NCBI RefSeq assembly: GCF_001078595.1
Contig: NZ_LFTY01000002.1
Span: 2,661,773-2,725,772, forward strand
Source: Candidatus Rhodobacter oscarellae
GTDB lineage: Bacteria; Pseudomonadota; Alphaproteobacteria; Rhodobacterales; Rhodobacteraceae
Length of the DNA: 64,000 nt
Reading direction: 5' to 3'
The translations under genes were made by a program, and so were the position numbers. Position 1 is the first letter of the stretch. Every line of letters starts with the position of its first letter. Below are positions 18,002 through 26,643 of the stretch, piece by piece. Below the pieces are notes generated by a model, which did no database searches, had not been told where the DNA came from, and saw nothing but the letters and a program-made list of their open reading frames with translations.

Positions 18002-19045
18002 ATGGATATCTTTATCGGACTGGACGTCTCTCTGGCAAGCACGGCTGTTTGCGTGCTCGGTGATCGCGGCAAGATCCTGAAGGAAACTGACGTCGCCAGC
18101 GAGCCGGAAGTGTTGGTCAGCTTCCTCAAGGCCTTGCCCTGCGAGATTACCGGGATTGGCCTGGAAGCGGGTCCACTGTCCCAATGGCTTCACAAGGGGC
18201 TGACCGAGGCCGGGCTACCCGCGATCCTGATGGAAACGCGGCAAGTGAAGGCGGCGCTGAAAGCAAGCCCGATCAAGACGGATCGGCGGGATGCACAGGG
18301 GATCGCGCATCTCCTGCAGATGGGTTGGTTCAGCGCCGTGCACTGCAAGTCGGTTCCTGCTCAGGAAACACGCGTGTTGCTGACGGCGCGCAAGGCGATC
18401 CAGAAGGTACTGATCCAGTTGGAACTGTCGGTGCGGGGCGTGTTGCGCAACTTTGGCCTGAAGATGGGACCCGTCTCGAAAGGTCGCTATGACCAGCGGG
18501 TCAGGGACCTGGCGGCGGGCAATACTGTGCTGAAAGCGGCTATTGAGCCGATCCTGCGTGCCCGCGCAGAGCTGCGAAGGGAACTTGCGGGGTTCGAGAA
18601 GATGGTGCGCGATCAGGCGAAGATCGATCCGATCTGTCGCCTGCTGATGACCATGCCCGGTGTGGGTGCCGTCGTTGCGCTGACGGTGAAGGCCGCGATC
18701 GATGATCCCACACGCTTCAAACGATCTCGTGATGTTGGCCCCTGGGTCGGGCTGACGCCGGGGCGGGATGAATCCGGCGAGCGGTCCATTGTGGGCGCGA
18801 TCACCAAGGTCGGAGACGCAGGTCTCCGGGCGGCGCTCTACCAGGCGGCCAACGTGATGCTGCATCATGGCGGCCCGAACTGGCTCAAGTCCTGGGCGCT
18901 GCGCCTTGCCGAGCGTCGTGGGAAGAGACGTGCCACCGTGGCGCTGGCCCGTCGCATCGGCGTGGTGCTGCACCGGATGTGGGTGGATGGAACCGGGTTC
19001 CGCTTCACCCGTGACGAGGCGATGGCGCTCCGGCAGAACGCCTGA
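18002..19045 (+). CDS. IS110-family transposase (DEDD type)
   Basis: A 347-aa recombinase. The N-terminal RuvC-like DEDD domain shows IGLDVS (D8), GLEAGP and SPIKTDRRDA; the C-terminal Tnp20-like domain contains MTMPGVGAVVAL and WVGLTPGRDESGER, the region that in this family holds the catalytic serine. Length is normal and the frame is intact, so the enzyme may be active. AAAGGA lies about 9 nt before the ATG. IS110 enzymes use an RNA encoded in the element to choose donor and target DNA (established for the family). Confidence 0.93.
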   Translation: MDIFIGLDVSLASTAVCVLGDRGKILKETDVASEPEVLVSFLKALPCEITGIGLEAGPLSQWLHKGLTEAGLPAILMETRQVKAALKASPIKTDRRDAQGIAHLLQMGWFSAVHCKSVPAQETRVLLTARKAIQKVLIQLELSVRGVLRNFGLKMGPVSKGRYDQRVRDLAAGNTVLKAAIEPILRARAELRRELAGFEKMVRDQAKIDPICRLLMTMPGVGAVVALTVKAAIDDPTRFKRSRDVGPWVGLTPGRDESGERSIVGAITKVGDAGLRAALYQAANVMLHHGGPNWLKSWALRLAERRGKRRATVALARRIGVVLHRMWVDGTGFRFTRDEAMALRQNA

Positions 19046-19472
19046 GCGCCCCGCATCCATGATTGAAATGTTTTCAGCACAAGGAGCGTTCGGCCGCACC
19101 TGACGGTGCCGGCCCACCAGTGTCCCAGCCGGGACGCGGTCCCCGATGATGTACGCAAGCTGCCATCTGCCGACCCGTTCCAGGGTTGAGCGCGCCCTGA
19201 AGATCGACACTCGGGAGCCGAACCGGACAAGGTATGAAGTTGGCAGCCATTGCGCTGACCACGGACGGAAGCACGAGCCCGGCGCAGACACATCACGGTG
19301 AGCAGGCATGCCGACAGGCGAGGCCAACAACACTGGCATATTCCCCATCGCCACAGCACAATCACTCCGCTGTGAACCTCACTGCGCCTGGCAGGCACCC
19401 CGGAAACCTTCGTCGGTTCCCGGGTTTTTGAGGGTGAAAACGCTGTCCTTGACATCAACTGGCCCATTACGG
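19046..19472 (+). ncRNA. Candidate bridge/seek RNA region of the IS110 element
   Basis: The 427 bp after the transposase stop have no gene and sit where IS1111-group elements encode their guide RNA (established knowledge of the group). Within it CCTGAAGAT (19196-19204) is identical to 17843-17851, which spans the left junction (last bases of tylF plus the first two of the element). A GC hairpin CCCGGAAACC ... GGTTCCCGGG lies near 19400-19428. The exact RNA ends and loops cannot be fixed by eye. Confidence 0.4.
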
Positions 19473-19739
19473 AAGGGCTGGTTCAAGGACACGCTGTGCG
19501 ACGCGCCGACAGAGAGCTTGGCGCTGCTGCGCCTGGATGGGGACCTCTACGAGTCGACGATGGACGCCCTAACCGCGCTCTATGACAAGGTCTGCCCCGG
19601 CGGCATCGTGATCATAGACGATTGGGGCGTGCTGCCCCCCTGCCGGAAGGCCGTTCAGGATTTCTTCGCCGGACGGGACCAGCCCTTGCCGGAGATGCAC
19701 ACACAGGATTGGTCTGGCGTCTGGTTTCGGAAACCATAA
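19473..19739 (+). pseudogene. TylF-type O-methyltransferase, C-terminal part (split by IS)
   Basis: Continues the interrupted gene as GWFKDTLCDAPTESLALLRLDGDLYESTMDAL and ends ... DWSGVWFRKP with TAA at 19737-19739. LRLDGDLYEST and VIIDDWG are the metal-binding and late core motifs of the family. The stop overlaps the ATG of the next glycosyltransferase by one base (TAATG), so the two were translationally coupled before the insertion. Confidence 0.85.
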
Positions 19740-20617
19740 TGCTGTCGATCGTCGTTATTTTCCACAACATGCGGCGCGAAGCGGCCCGCACCTTGCGGTC
19801 ATTGGTGCCGCCCTATCAGCAAGGGGTTGATCCGCAAAGCTATGAGGTCCTTGCCATCGACAACGGATCCTCGGCACCGTTAGATCCCGCCGAGGTGACG
19901 GCGCTTGGCCCCCAGATTACCTATCATGCCCTTGAAACCGACTCTGTCTCACCCGTCGACGCGGTGAACTTTGGCGTGTCTCAGGCCAAAGGGCGCTATG
20001 TTGCCGTGATCGTGGACGGCGCGCGCATGGCCAGCCCGGGCTTGATCGGAGCCACACTAAGCGCCCTGCCCTTGAAAACGCAGCCCTTCGTGGTGGGCTT
20101 GTCCTGGCATTTGGGCCCCGAGGTTCAAAACGACTCGATGCTCAAAGGGTATGGTCAGACAGAAGAGGATCAGCTTCTAGACAGCATAAAGTGGCCGGAT
20201 GACGGATATCGGCTGTTTGAAATCTCGACTTTAGCGCAGTCGTCTAATCCGGGGTTCTTTGGGCGCATTCCTCCGGAATGCAGTTGGCTGGCGATGCGAC
20301 ATGACACGTTTCAGCGCATTGGTGGTTTTGAGACGCGGTTCCAATCGCCAGGGGGCGGGTTGGTGAACCATGATTTTCGTAACCGCGTCCTGGCAGAACC
20401 GGACCTTGGCGGTGTCGTGCTTTTGGGAGAGGGCGTGTTCCACCAGTTCCACGGAGGCGTGGCGACGAATGTGCCGCGCCAAGAGCATCCCATGGCGCAA
20501 TTCATGGAGGAATATCGCAGGATTCGGCACGCCGAGTTTGCGGTCGCACCCTCCCCGGCGGTCACATATTTTGGAACGCTTCCCGAAGGCGCGCGCCGTT
20601 TCGCCGGGCTGAACTAA
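19739..20617 (+). CDS. Family 2 glycosyltransferase
   Basis: A 292-aa GT-A type glycosyltransferase. MLSIVVIFHNMRREAARTLRSL is the first strand and helix of the fold, LAIDNGSS the nucleotide-sugar motif, and VIVDGARMASP stands where the DxD-type metal motif is expected but has DGAR, so metal binding may be altered. A GGFETRF stretch and an FHQFHGG near 240 fit the later acceptor region. The start overlaps the stop of the tylF-type gene, indicating one operon; expression may now depend on read-through from the IS. Confidence 0.75.
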   Translation: MLSIVVIFHNMRREAARTLRSLVPPYQQGVDPQSYEVLAIDNGSSAPLDPAEVTALGPQITYHALETDSVSPVDAVNFGVSQAKGRYVAVIVDGARMASPGLIGATLSALPLKTQPFVVGLSWHLGPEVQNDSMLKGYGQTEEDQLLDSIKWPDDGYRLFEISTLAQSSNPGFFGRIPPECSWLAMRHDTFQRIGGFETRFQSPGGGLVNHDFRNRVLAEPDLGGVVLLGEGVFHQFHGGVATNVPRQEHPMAQFMEEYRRIRHAEFAVAPSPAVTYFGTLPEGARRFAGLN

Positions 20618-20639
20618 AGGATCTAGTATGATCAATACC

Positions 20640-21343
20640 GCGGGATCTAGCTGGAGCCTACACGCGCGTCACCCGGGCGCTGGCGAGAACAACGAACTCC
20701 GCATCGTTGCCACAACCACTGTTTTCCCGGGTATGTGACGGTCATAGGCACCGGTGAGACCGTGAGAATCACGCGCAGTTCTGGGTTGAGGGTTCGCATC
20801 GTCTCCAGCACGGCGGCACGGTTTTGATGAATGCCATCATCGCCGTGCATAACAAGAAGATTTCCTTCGGGGACGGAAAACGCCCCGCAGCCACCCCGAT
20901 CCATGGTGTCTACCTGTCGATGCGCGCGCGTCTTCACAGCGAAACGGCGCAGCACCCGGTGATTCATCGCAGCAAGCCGGGTCTGGACCCGCTGCGGGGT
21001 TCGCAGTCCCGAAGGCCGCCATTTTAACCGCCAATGGGCACGCCTTTGATGGGCCAAGCAATTGGGGGCAAACAAGCTACGGGTGTCTGAACTGTTGCAG
21101 CGCGTTGAACTGGGGCCAATGCCTGCAAACTTTAGTTTTCCTGCCGGAATGATGTGTTGGCTTAAGGCGCCGATTTTAACTCGGATGGCAGATCTGTCGC
21201 TGCAAGCAGAGGATTTTGAGCCGGAATGCGGCCAAACTGACGGCACGTTTGCGCATGGGATAGAGCGCCTTCTTGGCGTGATGGCCGCTGCGCAGGATAT
21301 GACCGTGCAAACGCCCGCGACCATTGCTCCTCAGACGTCATAG
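20640..21343 (+). pseudogene. Decayed copy of the rgpF-like gene
   Basis: The last ~93 codons (from 21062) match the intact RgpF-like protein's C-terminus: FSFPAGMMCWLKAP, EDFEPECGQTDGTFAHGIERLLG. Just upstream, in another frame, AAILTANGHAFDGPSNW corresponds to AALLVPEGHAYDGPGHW; the two join if a G is restored in the G5 run at 21064-21068. Further upstream only patches such as YVTVIGTGET near 20732 are recognisable. No intact frame spans the region. It overlaps the 3' end of the convergent epimerase gene by 13 bp. Confidence 0.75.
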
Positions 21344-22341
21344 TACCCGCGATACCAGTCGACAAAGTTCCGGACGCCCTCGGTGACACCGGTTTCGGGC
21401 GCATATCCGGTGAGGGCCTTCAACAGGTCGGCATTCGCCCAAGTTGCGGGCACGTCCCCGGGCTGCATTGGCAGCAGATTGCGCGCGGCGGGCGTTCCGG
21501 TCGCGGCCTCGATCGCGGCGATGAAATCCGTCAGCTGCACCGCGTGTGAGTTACCGATATTCACCACCCGGAAGGGCGCCACCGGCGACAGGCTGTCACC
21601 ATCCGGCACGACGCCGTCCGCGGGGCGCTCCGGCGCGGTCGCGATCAGCAGCCAGATCGCGTGGACGAGATCCTCGACATAGGTGAAGTCGCGCTTCATG
21701 TCGCCATGGTTGTAGACGTCGATGGGCCTGCCCTCGAGGATCGCCTTGGTGAACTTAAACAGTGCCATATCGGGCCGCCCCCACGGCCCGTAGACCGTGA
21801 AGAAGCGGAACATCGTGATCGGCAGGTCGAACAGATGCGCGTAGGAATGCGCCATGCTCTCGGTCGATTTCTTGGTGGCCGCGTAGAACGACATCTGGTG
21901 GTCGGCCCGGTCGGTCTCGGTATAGGGCATGACCGTGTTGGCCCCGAAGGCAGAGGAGGTTGACGCCAAGAGCATGTGCTGCGGCGGGTAGGCGCGCGCG
22001 GCCTCCAGCAGTTCAAACGTGCCGACGATGTTGGCCTCAAGGTAAGAGCGCGGGTTCTCGATCGAGTAGCGCACCCCGGCCTGCGCGGCGAGGTGGATCA
22101 CTGCATCGGGGCGCTCTTGCTCAAAGAGCTGCATCAGCAGCCCCGGCGTCTCAACCTTGCCCAACACGGAACGGTAATCCGCAGATTGGCGCAGCTGGCG
22201 CTCGCGGGCCTTTTTCAGCTCCACATCGTAATAGTCAGACATGGAATCCAAGCCGATCACACGCCAGCCCTCGCCCAAGAGCTTGCGGCAGACGTAAAAC
22301 CCGATAAAGCCGGCCGCGCCGGTGACAAGTGCGGTGGGCAT
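21331..22341 (-). CDS. UDP-glucuronate 4-epimerase family (NAD-dependent epimerase)
   Basis: A 336-aa short-chain dehydrogenase/epimerase, probably interconverting UDP-glucuronate and UDP-galacturonate for capsule or LPS sugars. GAAGFIG near the N-terminus binds NAD, STSSAFGAN carries the catalytic serine, and YAATKKS gives the YxxxK pair. RFFTVYGPWGRPDMALFKF and GDMKRDFTYVEDLV are typical of the UDP-GlcA epimerase group. The start at 22341 (MPTALVTG) has GGAG about 9 nt upstream; a longer in-frame reading is not supported. A fragment of a second copy lies at 7009-7206. Confidence 0.88.
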   Translation of the reverse strand: MPTALVTGAAGFIGFYVCRKLLGEGWRVIGLDSMSDYYDVELKKARERQLRQSADYRSVLGKVETPGLLMQLFEQERPDAVIHLAAQAGVRYSIENPRSYLEANIVGTFELLEAARAYPPQHMLLASTSSAFGANTVMPYTETDRADHQMSFYAATKKSTESMAHSYAHLFDLPITMFRFFTVYGPWGRPDMALFKFTKAILEGRPIDVYNHGDMKRDFTYVEDLVHAIWLLIATAPERPADGVVPDGDSLSPVAPFRVVNIGNSHAVQLTDFIAAIEAATGTPAARNLLPMQPGDVPATWANADLLKALTGYAPETGVTEGVRNFVDWYRGYYDV

Positions 22342-22661
22342 TAGAGTGCTCCGCGACGTTTTTGGATGAAGGTCATGTCTTTGACGGCGCCACAAGGACC
22401 GACATTTTTAAGCGCTGCAATCATTATCTTAACTCCCACCTCAAATGTCCTTCATCCAATGGCTGAAGCATGCCGTCCATTCAATGGGGCTGATACACAC
22501 TGAGCGCGTTCAGGTCGAGACGGTAAACCCGCACGGCTTTGTGCTGCTGCCCTATCACCGCTTGGGTGTCCTAAGCCAACTCGGCGGGCCGGTTTGGGCG
22601 AACCGTCGTTTCGAATGGCACCTATGAGGAGCCATTCGAAAGCGCCCTCCCAGCGCAGAGC
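22342..22661. other. Gene-poor spacer with an 11-bp inverted repeat
   Basis: TTGGATGAAGG (22362-22372) and CCTTCATCCAA (22449-22459) are inverse complements 76 bp apart, just upstream of the epimerase start. A 60-codon reading frame at 22445-22627 (+) has no ribosome binding site and no recognisable similarity, so it is not called as a gene; it may be a fragment of something lost. Confidence 0.35.
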
Positions 22662-23840
22662 CTAGACCCGCTCGATCGCGATCGCGGTGCCCTCGCCCCC
22701 GCCGATGCAGATGGCGGCCACGCCGCGCTTGAGCCCCCTCTTTTCGAGGGCGTTAAGCAGCGTCGCAATGATCCGCGTGCCGGAGGCGCCAATCGGATGG
22801 CCCAGCGCGCAGGCGCCGCCATTGACGTTCACGATCTCGGGGCGAAGCCCCATCTCTTGCATGAAGACCATCGGCACGACGGCGAAGGCCTCGTTGACCT
22901 CCCACAGGTCCACGTCATCCTTGTCCCATCCGATCCGCTCCAGCAGCTTCTGCGCCGCGGGCACCGGCGCGGTGGTGAACCAGTTGGGCGCGTGGGCGTG
23001 GCTGGCATGGCCCAGGATGCGCGCGCGCGCGGTCAGCCCCTGCTCGGCCACGGCCTCGGCAGAGGCCAGCACCAGCGCCGCCGCCCCGTCGCTGATCGAC
23101 GAGGAGTTTGCCGCCGTCACCGTGCCGTCCTTGCGGAAGGCCGGCTTGAGGTGCGGGATCTTGTCGGGGCGCGCATTGCCGGGCTGCTCGTCCTCACCCA
23201 CCGTGACCGCGCCCCTGCGGGTGGCCAGCGTCACCGGAGTGATCTCGGCCTCAAACGCGCCCTCGGCCTGCGCCGTCTGCGCGCGGCTCAGCGAGCGCAG
23301 CGCGTATTCGTCCTGCGCCTCGCGCGAAAGCTGGTACTTCTCGGCGGTGTCCTCGGCGAAGGTGCCCATCAGGCGGCCTTTGTCATAGGCGTCCTCGAGC
23401 CCATCAAGGAACATGTGGTCCTGCGCCGCGCCGTGCCCGATGCGGGCGCCGCCGCGCATGTTCGGTAGCAGATAGGGCGCGTTGGTCATGCTCTCCATGC
23501 CGCCGGCGACCATGACATCCGCCTGGCCCAGCGCGATCTGATCAAAGGCGACCATCGCGGTCTTCATGCCCGAGCCGCACATCTTGTTGAGCGTGGTCGC
23601 GGGAACCGCGTCGCCGAGGCCCGCCGCGAACCCCGCCTGGCGCGCCGGGGCCTGCCCCTGCCCCGCCGGCAGTACGCAGCCCATCAGGACCTCCTCAACC
23701 GCCGCCGGCGCGGCGCCGGAGGCCTCCAACGCGGCCTTGATCGCCGTGCCGCCCAGCTCGGCCGCAGTCGCGCCCGAAAGCGCGCCCTGAAAACCGCCCA
23801 TCGGCGTGCGCGCCGCGCCTGCAATTATCACGTCCCGCAT
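22662..23840 (-). CDS. Acetyl-CoA C-acetyltransferase (thiolase)
   Basis: A 392-aa thiolase of the biosynthetic, AtoB/PhaA type, condensing or cleaving acetoacetyl-CoA. The nucleophilic cysteine is in NKMCGSG (C88), the catalytic histidine in GHPIGASGTR and the second cysteine in CIGGGEG near the C-terminus; VNVNGGACALGHP and NEAFA are also present. Length is typical. GGGGGAC lies ~8 nt before the ATG. It stands alone, without phaB or other PHB genes next to it, so either a ketone-body/PHB or a beta-oxidation role is possible. Confidence 0.9.
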   Translation of the reverse strand: MRDVIIAGAARTPMGGFQGALSGATAAELGGTAIKAALEASGAAPAAVEEVLMGCVLPAGQGQAPARQAGFAAGLGDAVPATTLNKMCGSGMKTAMVAFDQIALGQADVMVAGGMESMTNAPYLLPNMRGGARIGHGAAQDHMFLDGLEDAYDKGRLMGTFAEDTAEKYQLSREAQDEYALRSLSRAQTAQAEGAFEAEITPVTLATRRGAVTVGEDEQPGNARPDKIPHLKPAFRKDGTVTAANSSSISDGAAALVLASAEAVAEQGLTARARILGHASHAHAPNWFTTAPVPAAQKLLERIGWDKDDVDLWEVNEAFAVVPMVFMQEMGLRPEIVNVNGGACALGHPIGASGTRIIATLLNALEKRGLKRGVAAICIGGGEGTAIAIERV

Positions 23841-23933
23841 AAGAATCGTCCCCCTGTCTGTGAATTGGCCCCTGCATACCGGATGGTAACGATTTCCGTC
23901 TAGCGTAACCCAGCATCAACGGCGGAGAGAGCC

Positions 23934-24278
23934 ATGCAAATGGAATGTCAGGTCTACAGCGATGCGGTGCTGATTCTGGTGAATGAATCGCGAATCGACG
24001 CTGCGGTTGCCATACAGTTCAAGGAAAAAGTGCGAGAGCTTGCCACTGATGGACCGGAGCGCGTGGTCCTGGACATGAGTAAGGTAGAGTTTCTGGACAG
24101 CAGCGGCCTGGGGGCCCTGGTTGCCGCGATGAAGCATCTCGACAGCGGCAGATCGCTGGAGCTCGCGGCGCTGACCACCACGGTAGAGAAGGTTTTCCGC
24201 CTCACCCGCATGGAAACGGTCTTTACGATCCACAAGGATGCCCGAACCGCGATCGCAGAGCTGGCCCGCGCCTCTTGA
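23934..24278 (+). CDS. STAS-domain anti-sigma factor antagonist (RsbV/SpoIIAA-like)
   Basis: A 114-aa single STAS domain. VVLDMSKVEFLDSSGLGALV (residues 44-63) holds the conserved DSSG with the serine that partner kinases phosphorylate. In this family the unphosphorylated protein binds and neutralises an anti-sigma kinase. GGAGAGAG precedes the ATG at 23934; a second ATG two codons on is also possible. The HATPase gene follows after 15 bp, making a typical antagonist/kinase pair. No sigma factor or PP2C phosphatase gene lies nearby. Confidence 0.85.
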   Translation: MQMECQVYSDAVLILVNESRIDAAVAIQFKEKVRELATDGPERVVLDMSKVEFLDSSGLGALVAAMKHLDSGRSLELAALTTTVEKVFRLTRMETVFTIHKDARTAIAELARAS

Positions 24279-24293
24279 AGGACCCCCTTTGAC

Positions 24294-24725
24294 GTGAGTG
24301 ACCCCGCACATCGTATTGAGTTTCGATCAGATCCATTCGTGGTGCGCAATGTTCTGATCAAGGCGCAGAAGACCTGGTGCGATTGGGGCGCTCACCCGCG
24401 CCTTTGCGCGGACGCCGAGCAAGTGCTGGCCGAGGTTCTAAACAACGTGGTCAAGCACGCCTATGCGGGGCGCAGCGACGGTGCGGTCGTTCTGGACCAC
24501 AGGCTGGCTACCGGTGGCTTGCATTTCGATGTCCAAGACAACGGTCAACCGATGCCGAACGGGGCTATCCCCATGGTTGACAGCGTCGAGATCGGTGAAG
24601 AGCTTGAGGGTTTGCCAGAGGGCGGCTTTGGCTGGTTCCTGATCCAGCAGATGACGAAAGAGTTGCGGTACCGCCGCTCGGGCGATTGCAACATCCTGCA
24701 ATTCTGCGTGCCCGCGCAGGAATAG
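24294..24725 (+). CDS. Serine-protein kinase / anti-sigma factor (RsbW-like HATPase)
   Basis: A 143-aa GHKL ATPase. AEQVLAEVLNNVVKHAY is the N box (with the Mg-binding asparagine), FDVQDNGQPMP the G1 box and EGGFGWFLIQQM the G2 box. These are the hallmarks of RsbW/SpoIIAB-type kinases that phosphorylate a STAS partner and sequester a sigma factor. The start is GTG with AAGGA about 11 nt upstream, overlapping the end of the STAS gene's stop region. Partner sigma factor unknown. Confidence 0.82.
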   Translation: MSDPAHRIEFRSDPFVVRNVLIKAQKTWCDWGAHPRLCADAEQVLAEVLNNVVKHAYAGRSDGAVVLDHRLATGGLHFDVQDNGQPMPNGAIPMVDSVEIGEELEGLPEGGFGWFLIQQMTKELRYRRSGDCNILQFCVPAQE

Positions 24726-25050
24726 CCGACACCGCGCCGCGCCGGTTCCGCCAGGGGTCCGTGGTCGCGGAGGATTTTTTGGGCTGAATTCACGATTCAG
24801 CGACAATTTCCACAAATCGCCGCAATTCGTTCAAAAACCGGCCCGAATTGTACGCGAATAACGCCCCTGTAGCTGCATAGCTTCTCCCGACGCCGCGTCA
24901 ACATAGCCCCCACCCAGCACACGGCGTCGGGAATGACTCCCGCAGGTATACTCCCCCGAACCGAACGCGCGCCCATGGCTTGCGCCGTATTTGGGCTGGC
25001 GCCCAAGAATTTTCGAGATAGGCTCGCCTTCGAATATAAGGGAGGCGTTC
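24726..25050. other. Spacer upstream of gamma-glutamyltransferase
   Basis: About 325 bases without a gene. It should contain the gamma-glutamyltransferase promoter. AAGGGAGG at about 25037-25044 is a strong ribosome binding site for the ATG at 25051. No clear terminator follows the kinase gene beyond a weak GC-rich stretch ending in GGATTTTTT near 24780. Confidence 0.4.
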
Positions 25051-26631
25051 ATGCGCGATTTTCACTTGCCCGGGCGGGCACCGGTTTTTGCGGCCAACGG
25101 CATATGCGCCACCTCGCATCCTCTGGCGGCAAAGATTGCGGTGGACACGCTTCAAGCTGGTGGAAACGCCGTCGATGCGGCCCTTGCGGGCGCGGTTCTG
25201 CTGGGCATATGCGAGCCGCAGATGACCGGGATTGGGGGCGATCTGTTCGCTCTTGTCAAACCTGCGGGCACCGAAGAGATCGTCGCGCTGAACGGCTCCG
25301 GCCGCGCCCCGGCGGGCCTCTCCGCCGCCGCGCTCAGGGAACGCGGCCTGCAAGACATCCCCGTCGACACCGCCGATGCGGTCACCGTGCCCGGCGCGGT
25401 CGACGCGGTGTGCACGCTTGCGGCGGATTACGGCCTGCTGGGTGTCGAGGCGATCCTCGCTCCGGCCATCGCCTATGCGCAGAACGGGGTGCCCGTAGCG
25501 CCGCGCGTCGCGCTCGACTGGTCTGGCAGCGCGGAGAAATTGCAGGGCGGCGCCCGGAACTTCTATCTGAGCCAGGGCCAGCCCCCCCAGACGGGGCAGC
25601 TGTTTCGCCACCCGCAGCAGGCAGAGGTGCTGCGCCGCATTGCCAAAGAGGGCCGGGCCGGTTTCTACGAGGGCGAGATCGCCGAGGACATGGTCGCCTC
25701 GCTGCGCGCGCTGGGCGGCAGTCACACGCTAGAAGATTTCGCGGCAACACGCTGTGACTACACAACGCCGATCCGGGGCGATTACAAGGGGCTGGAGCTT
25801 GTCGAACATCCGCCCAACGGCCAGGGCGCGACCGCGATCTTGCTCAACAATATGCTGGCGCAGTTCGACCTGCCCGCGATGGACCCATTCGGCTCCACGC
25901 GCGCGCATATCGAAATCGAGGCCGCCAAACTGGCCTATGACGCGCGCAACCGCTTTATCGCCGACCCGGACCACATGGCGCGGCTCGATCATATGCTGTC
26001 GCCCGAGACCGCAGCAAAGCTCGCCGCGCTGATCGACCCCGACCGCGCGATGCCGGATCCAACGGCCATCAGCGAGGCGGTGCATCGCGACACGATCTAC
26101 ATCACGGTGATCGACAAAGATCGCATGGCCGTGTCCTTGATCTACTCGATCTTCCACAGCTTCGGCTCGGGGCTGGCCTCGGACAAATACGGCATCCTGT
26201 TCCAGAACCGCGGCGCCGGTTTCACGCTCGAGGCGGGCCACCCCAACGAAGCGGGCGCGGGCAAGCGCCCGATGCACACGATTATCCCTGGGATGCTGCG
26301 CTCTGACGGGCGGCTTTCGGCCACGTTCGGCGTGATGGGCGGGCAGTACCAGTCCTGCGGCCACGCCCGCATGGTGACCAATATCGTCGATTTCGGTTTG
26401 GACCCGCAGGCGGCCATCGACGCGCCGCGCTGCTTCACCGAGGAGGGCGAGATGCGGGTCGAGAAGGGGTACTCGGACGCGGTGCGCCAAGAGCTGTCCG
26501 ATATGGGCCACAACGTCGTTGTGCCGCAGACCGGCATCGGCGGGGCCCAGATGATCCGCATCGACCACATGAATGGGGTGCTCGAAGGCGCCTCTGACCC
26601 GCGCAAGGACGGCTGCGCCATTGGCTATTAG
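25051..26631 (+). CDS. Gamma-glutamyltransferase family protein
   Basis: A 526-aa Ntn-hydrolase that, in this family, self-cleaves into two chains and acts on gamma-glutamyl amides. GGNAVDAALAGAVLLGICEPQMTGIGGD near the N-terminus is the family signature. The likely autocatalytic threonine is T348 in RDTIYITVIDKD, matching TTHYSVVDKDG of classic enzymes; FGSGL, HTIIPGMLRSDG and GVMGGQYQ follow. No convincing signal peptide is visible, so it may be cytoplasmic, like the subgroup acting in amine or opine-type catabolism. Start set by AAGGGAGG. A rhodanese gene follows after 12 bp. Confidence 0.88.
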   Translation: MRDFHLPGRAPVFAANGICATSHPLAAKIAVDTLQAGGNAVDAALAGAVLLGICEPQMTGIGGDLFALVKPAGTEEIVALNGSGRAPAGLSAAALRERGLQDIPVDTADAVTVPGAVDAVCTLAADYGLLGVEAILAPAIAYAQNGVPVAPRVALDWSGSAEKLQGGARNFYLSQGQPPQTGQLFRHPQQAEVLRRIAKEGRAGFYEGEIAEDMVASLRALGGSHTLEDFAATRCDYTTPIRGDYKGLELVEHPPNGQGATAILLNNMLAQFDLPAMDPFGSTRAHIEIEAAKLAYDARNRFIADPDHMARLDHMLSPETAAKLAALIDPDRAMPDPTAISEAVHRDTIYITVIDKDRMAVSLIYSIFHSFGSGLASDKYGILFQNRGAGFTLEAGHPNEAGAGKRPMHTIIPGMLRSDGRLSATFGVMGGQYQSCGHARMVTNIVDFGLDPQAAIDAPRCFTEEGEMRVEKGYSDAVRQELSDMGHNVVVPQTGIGGAQMIRIDHMNGVLEGASDPRKDGCAIGY

Positions 26632-26643
26632 GGAGGCTCACAA

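Larger units (their letters stand above)
17850..19472 (+). mobile_element. IS110-family (IS1111-group-like) insertion sequence
   Basis: About 1.62 kb inserted in a tylF-type gene. The ends carry a perfect 12-bp inverted repeat, CCGTAATGGGCC (17853-17864) and GGCCCATTACGG (19461-19472), slightly subterminal on the left as in the IS1111 group. AAG occurs at both junctions and could be a 3-bp duplication or part of one end, so the boundary is uncertain by 3 bp. The single transposase gene is followed by a 427-bp non-coding right end and preceded by ~150 bp of left end. The uninterrupted tylF sequence can be rebuilt exactly, so the insertion looks recent. Confidence 0.9.

Noticed and set aside
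17847-19475. AAG at both IS junctions as a target-site duplication
   Set aside because: Three bases are too few to tell a duplication from element sequence, and IS110-family elements usually make none.
20647-21324. 225-aa minus-strand frame over the rgpF relic
   Set aside because: It is the reverse of the decayed rgpF sequence; protein similarity is only on the plus strand.
22445-22627. 60-codon frame between the epimerase and thiolase genes
   Set aside because: No ribosome binding site, no recognisable family, and it overlaps an inverted repeat. Mentioned as a spacer content only.
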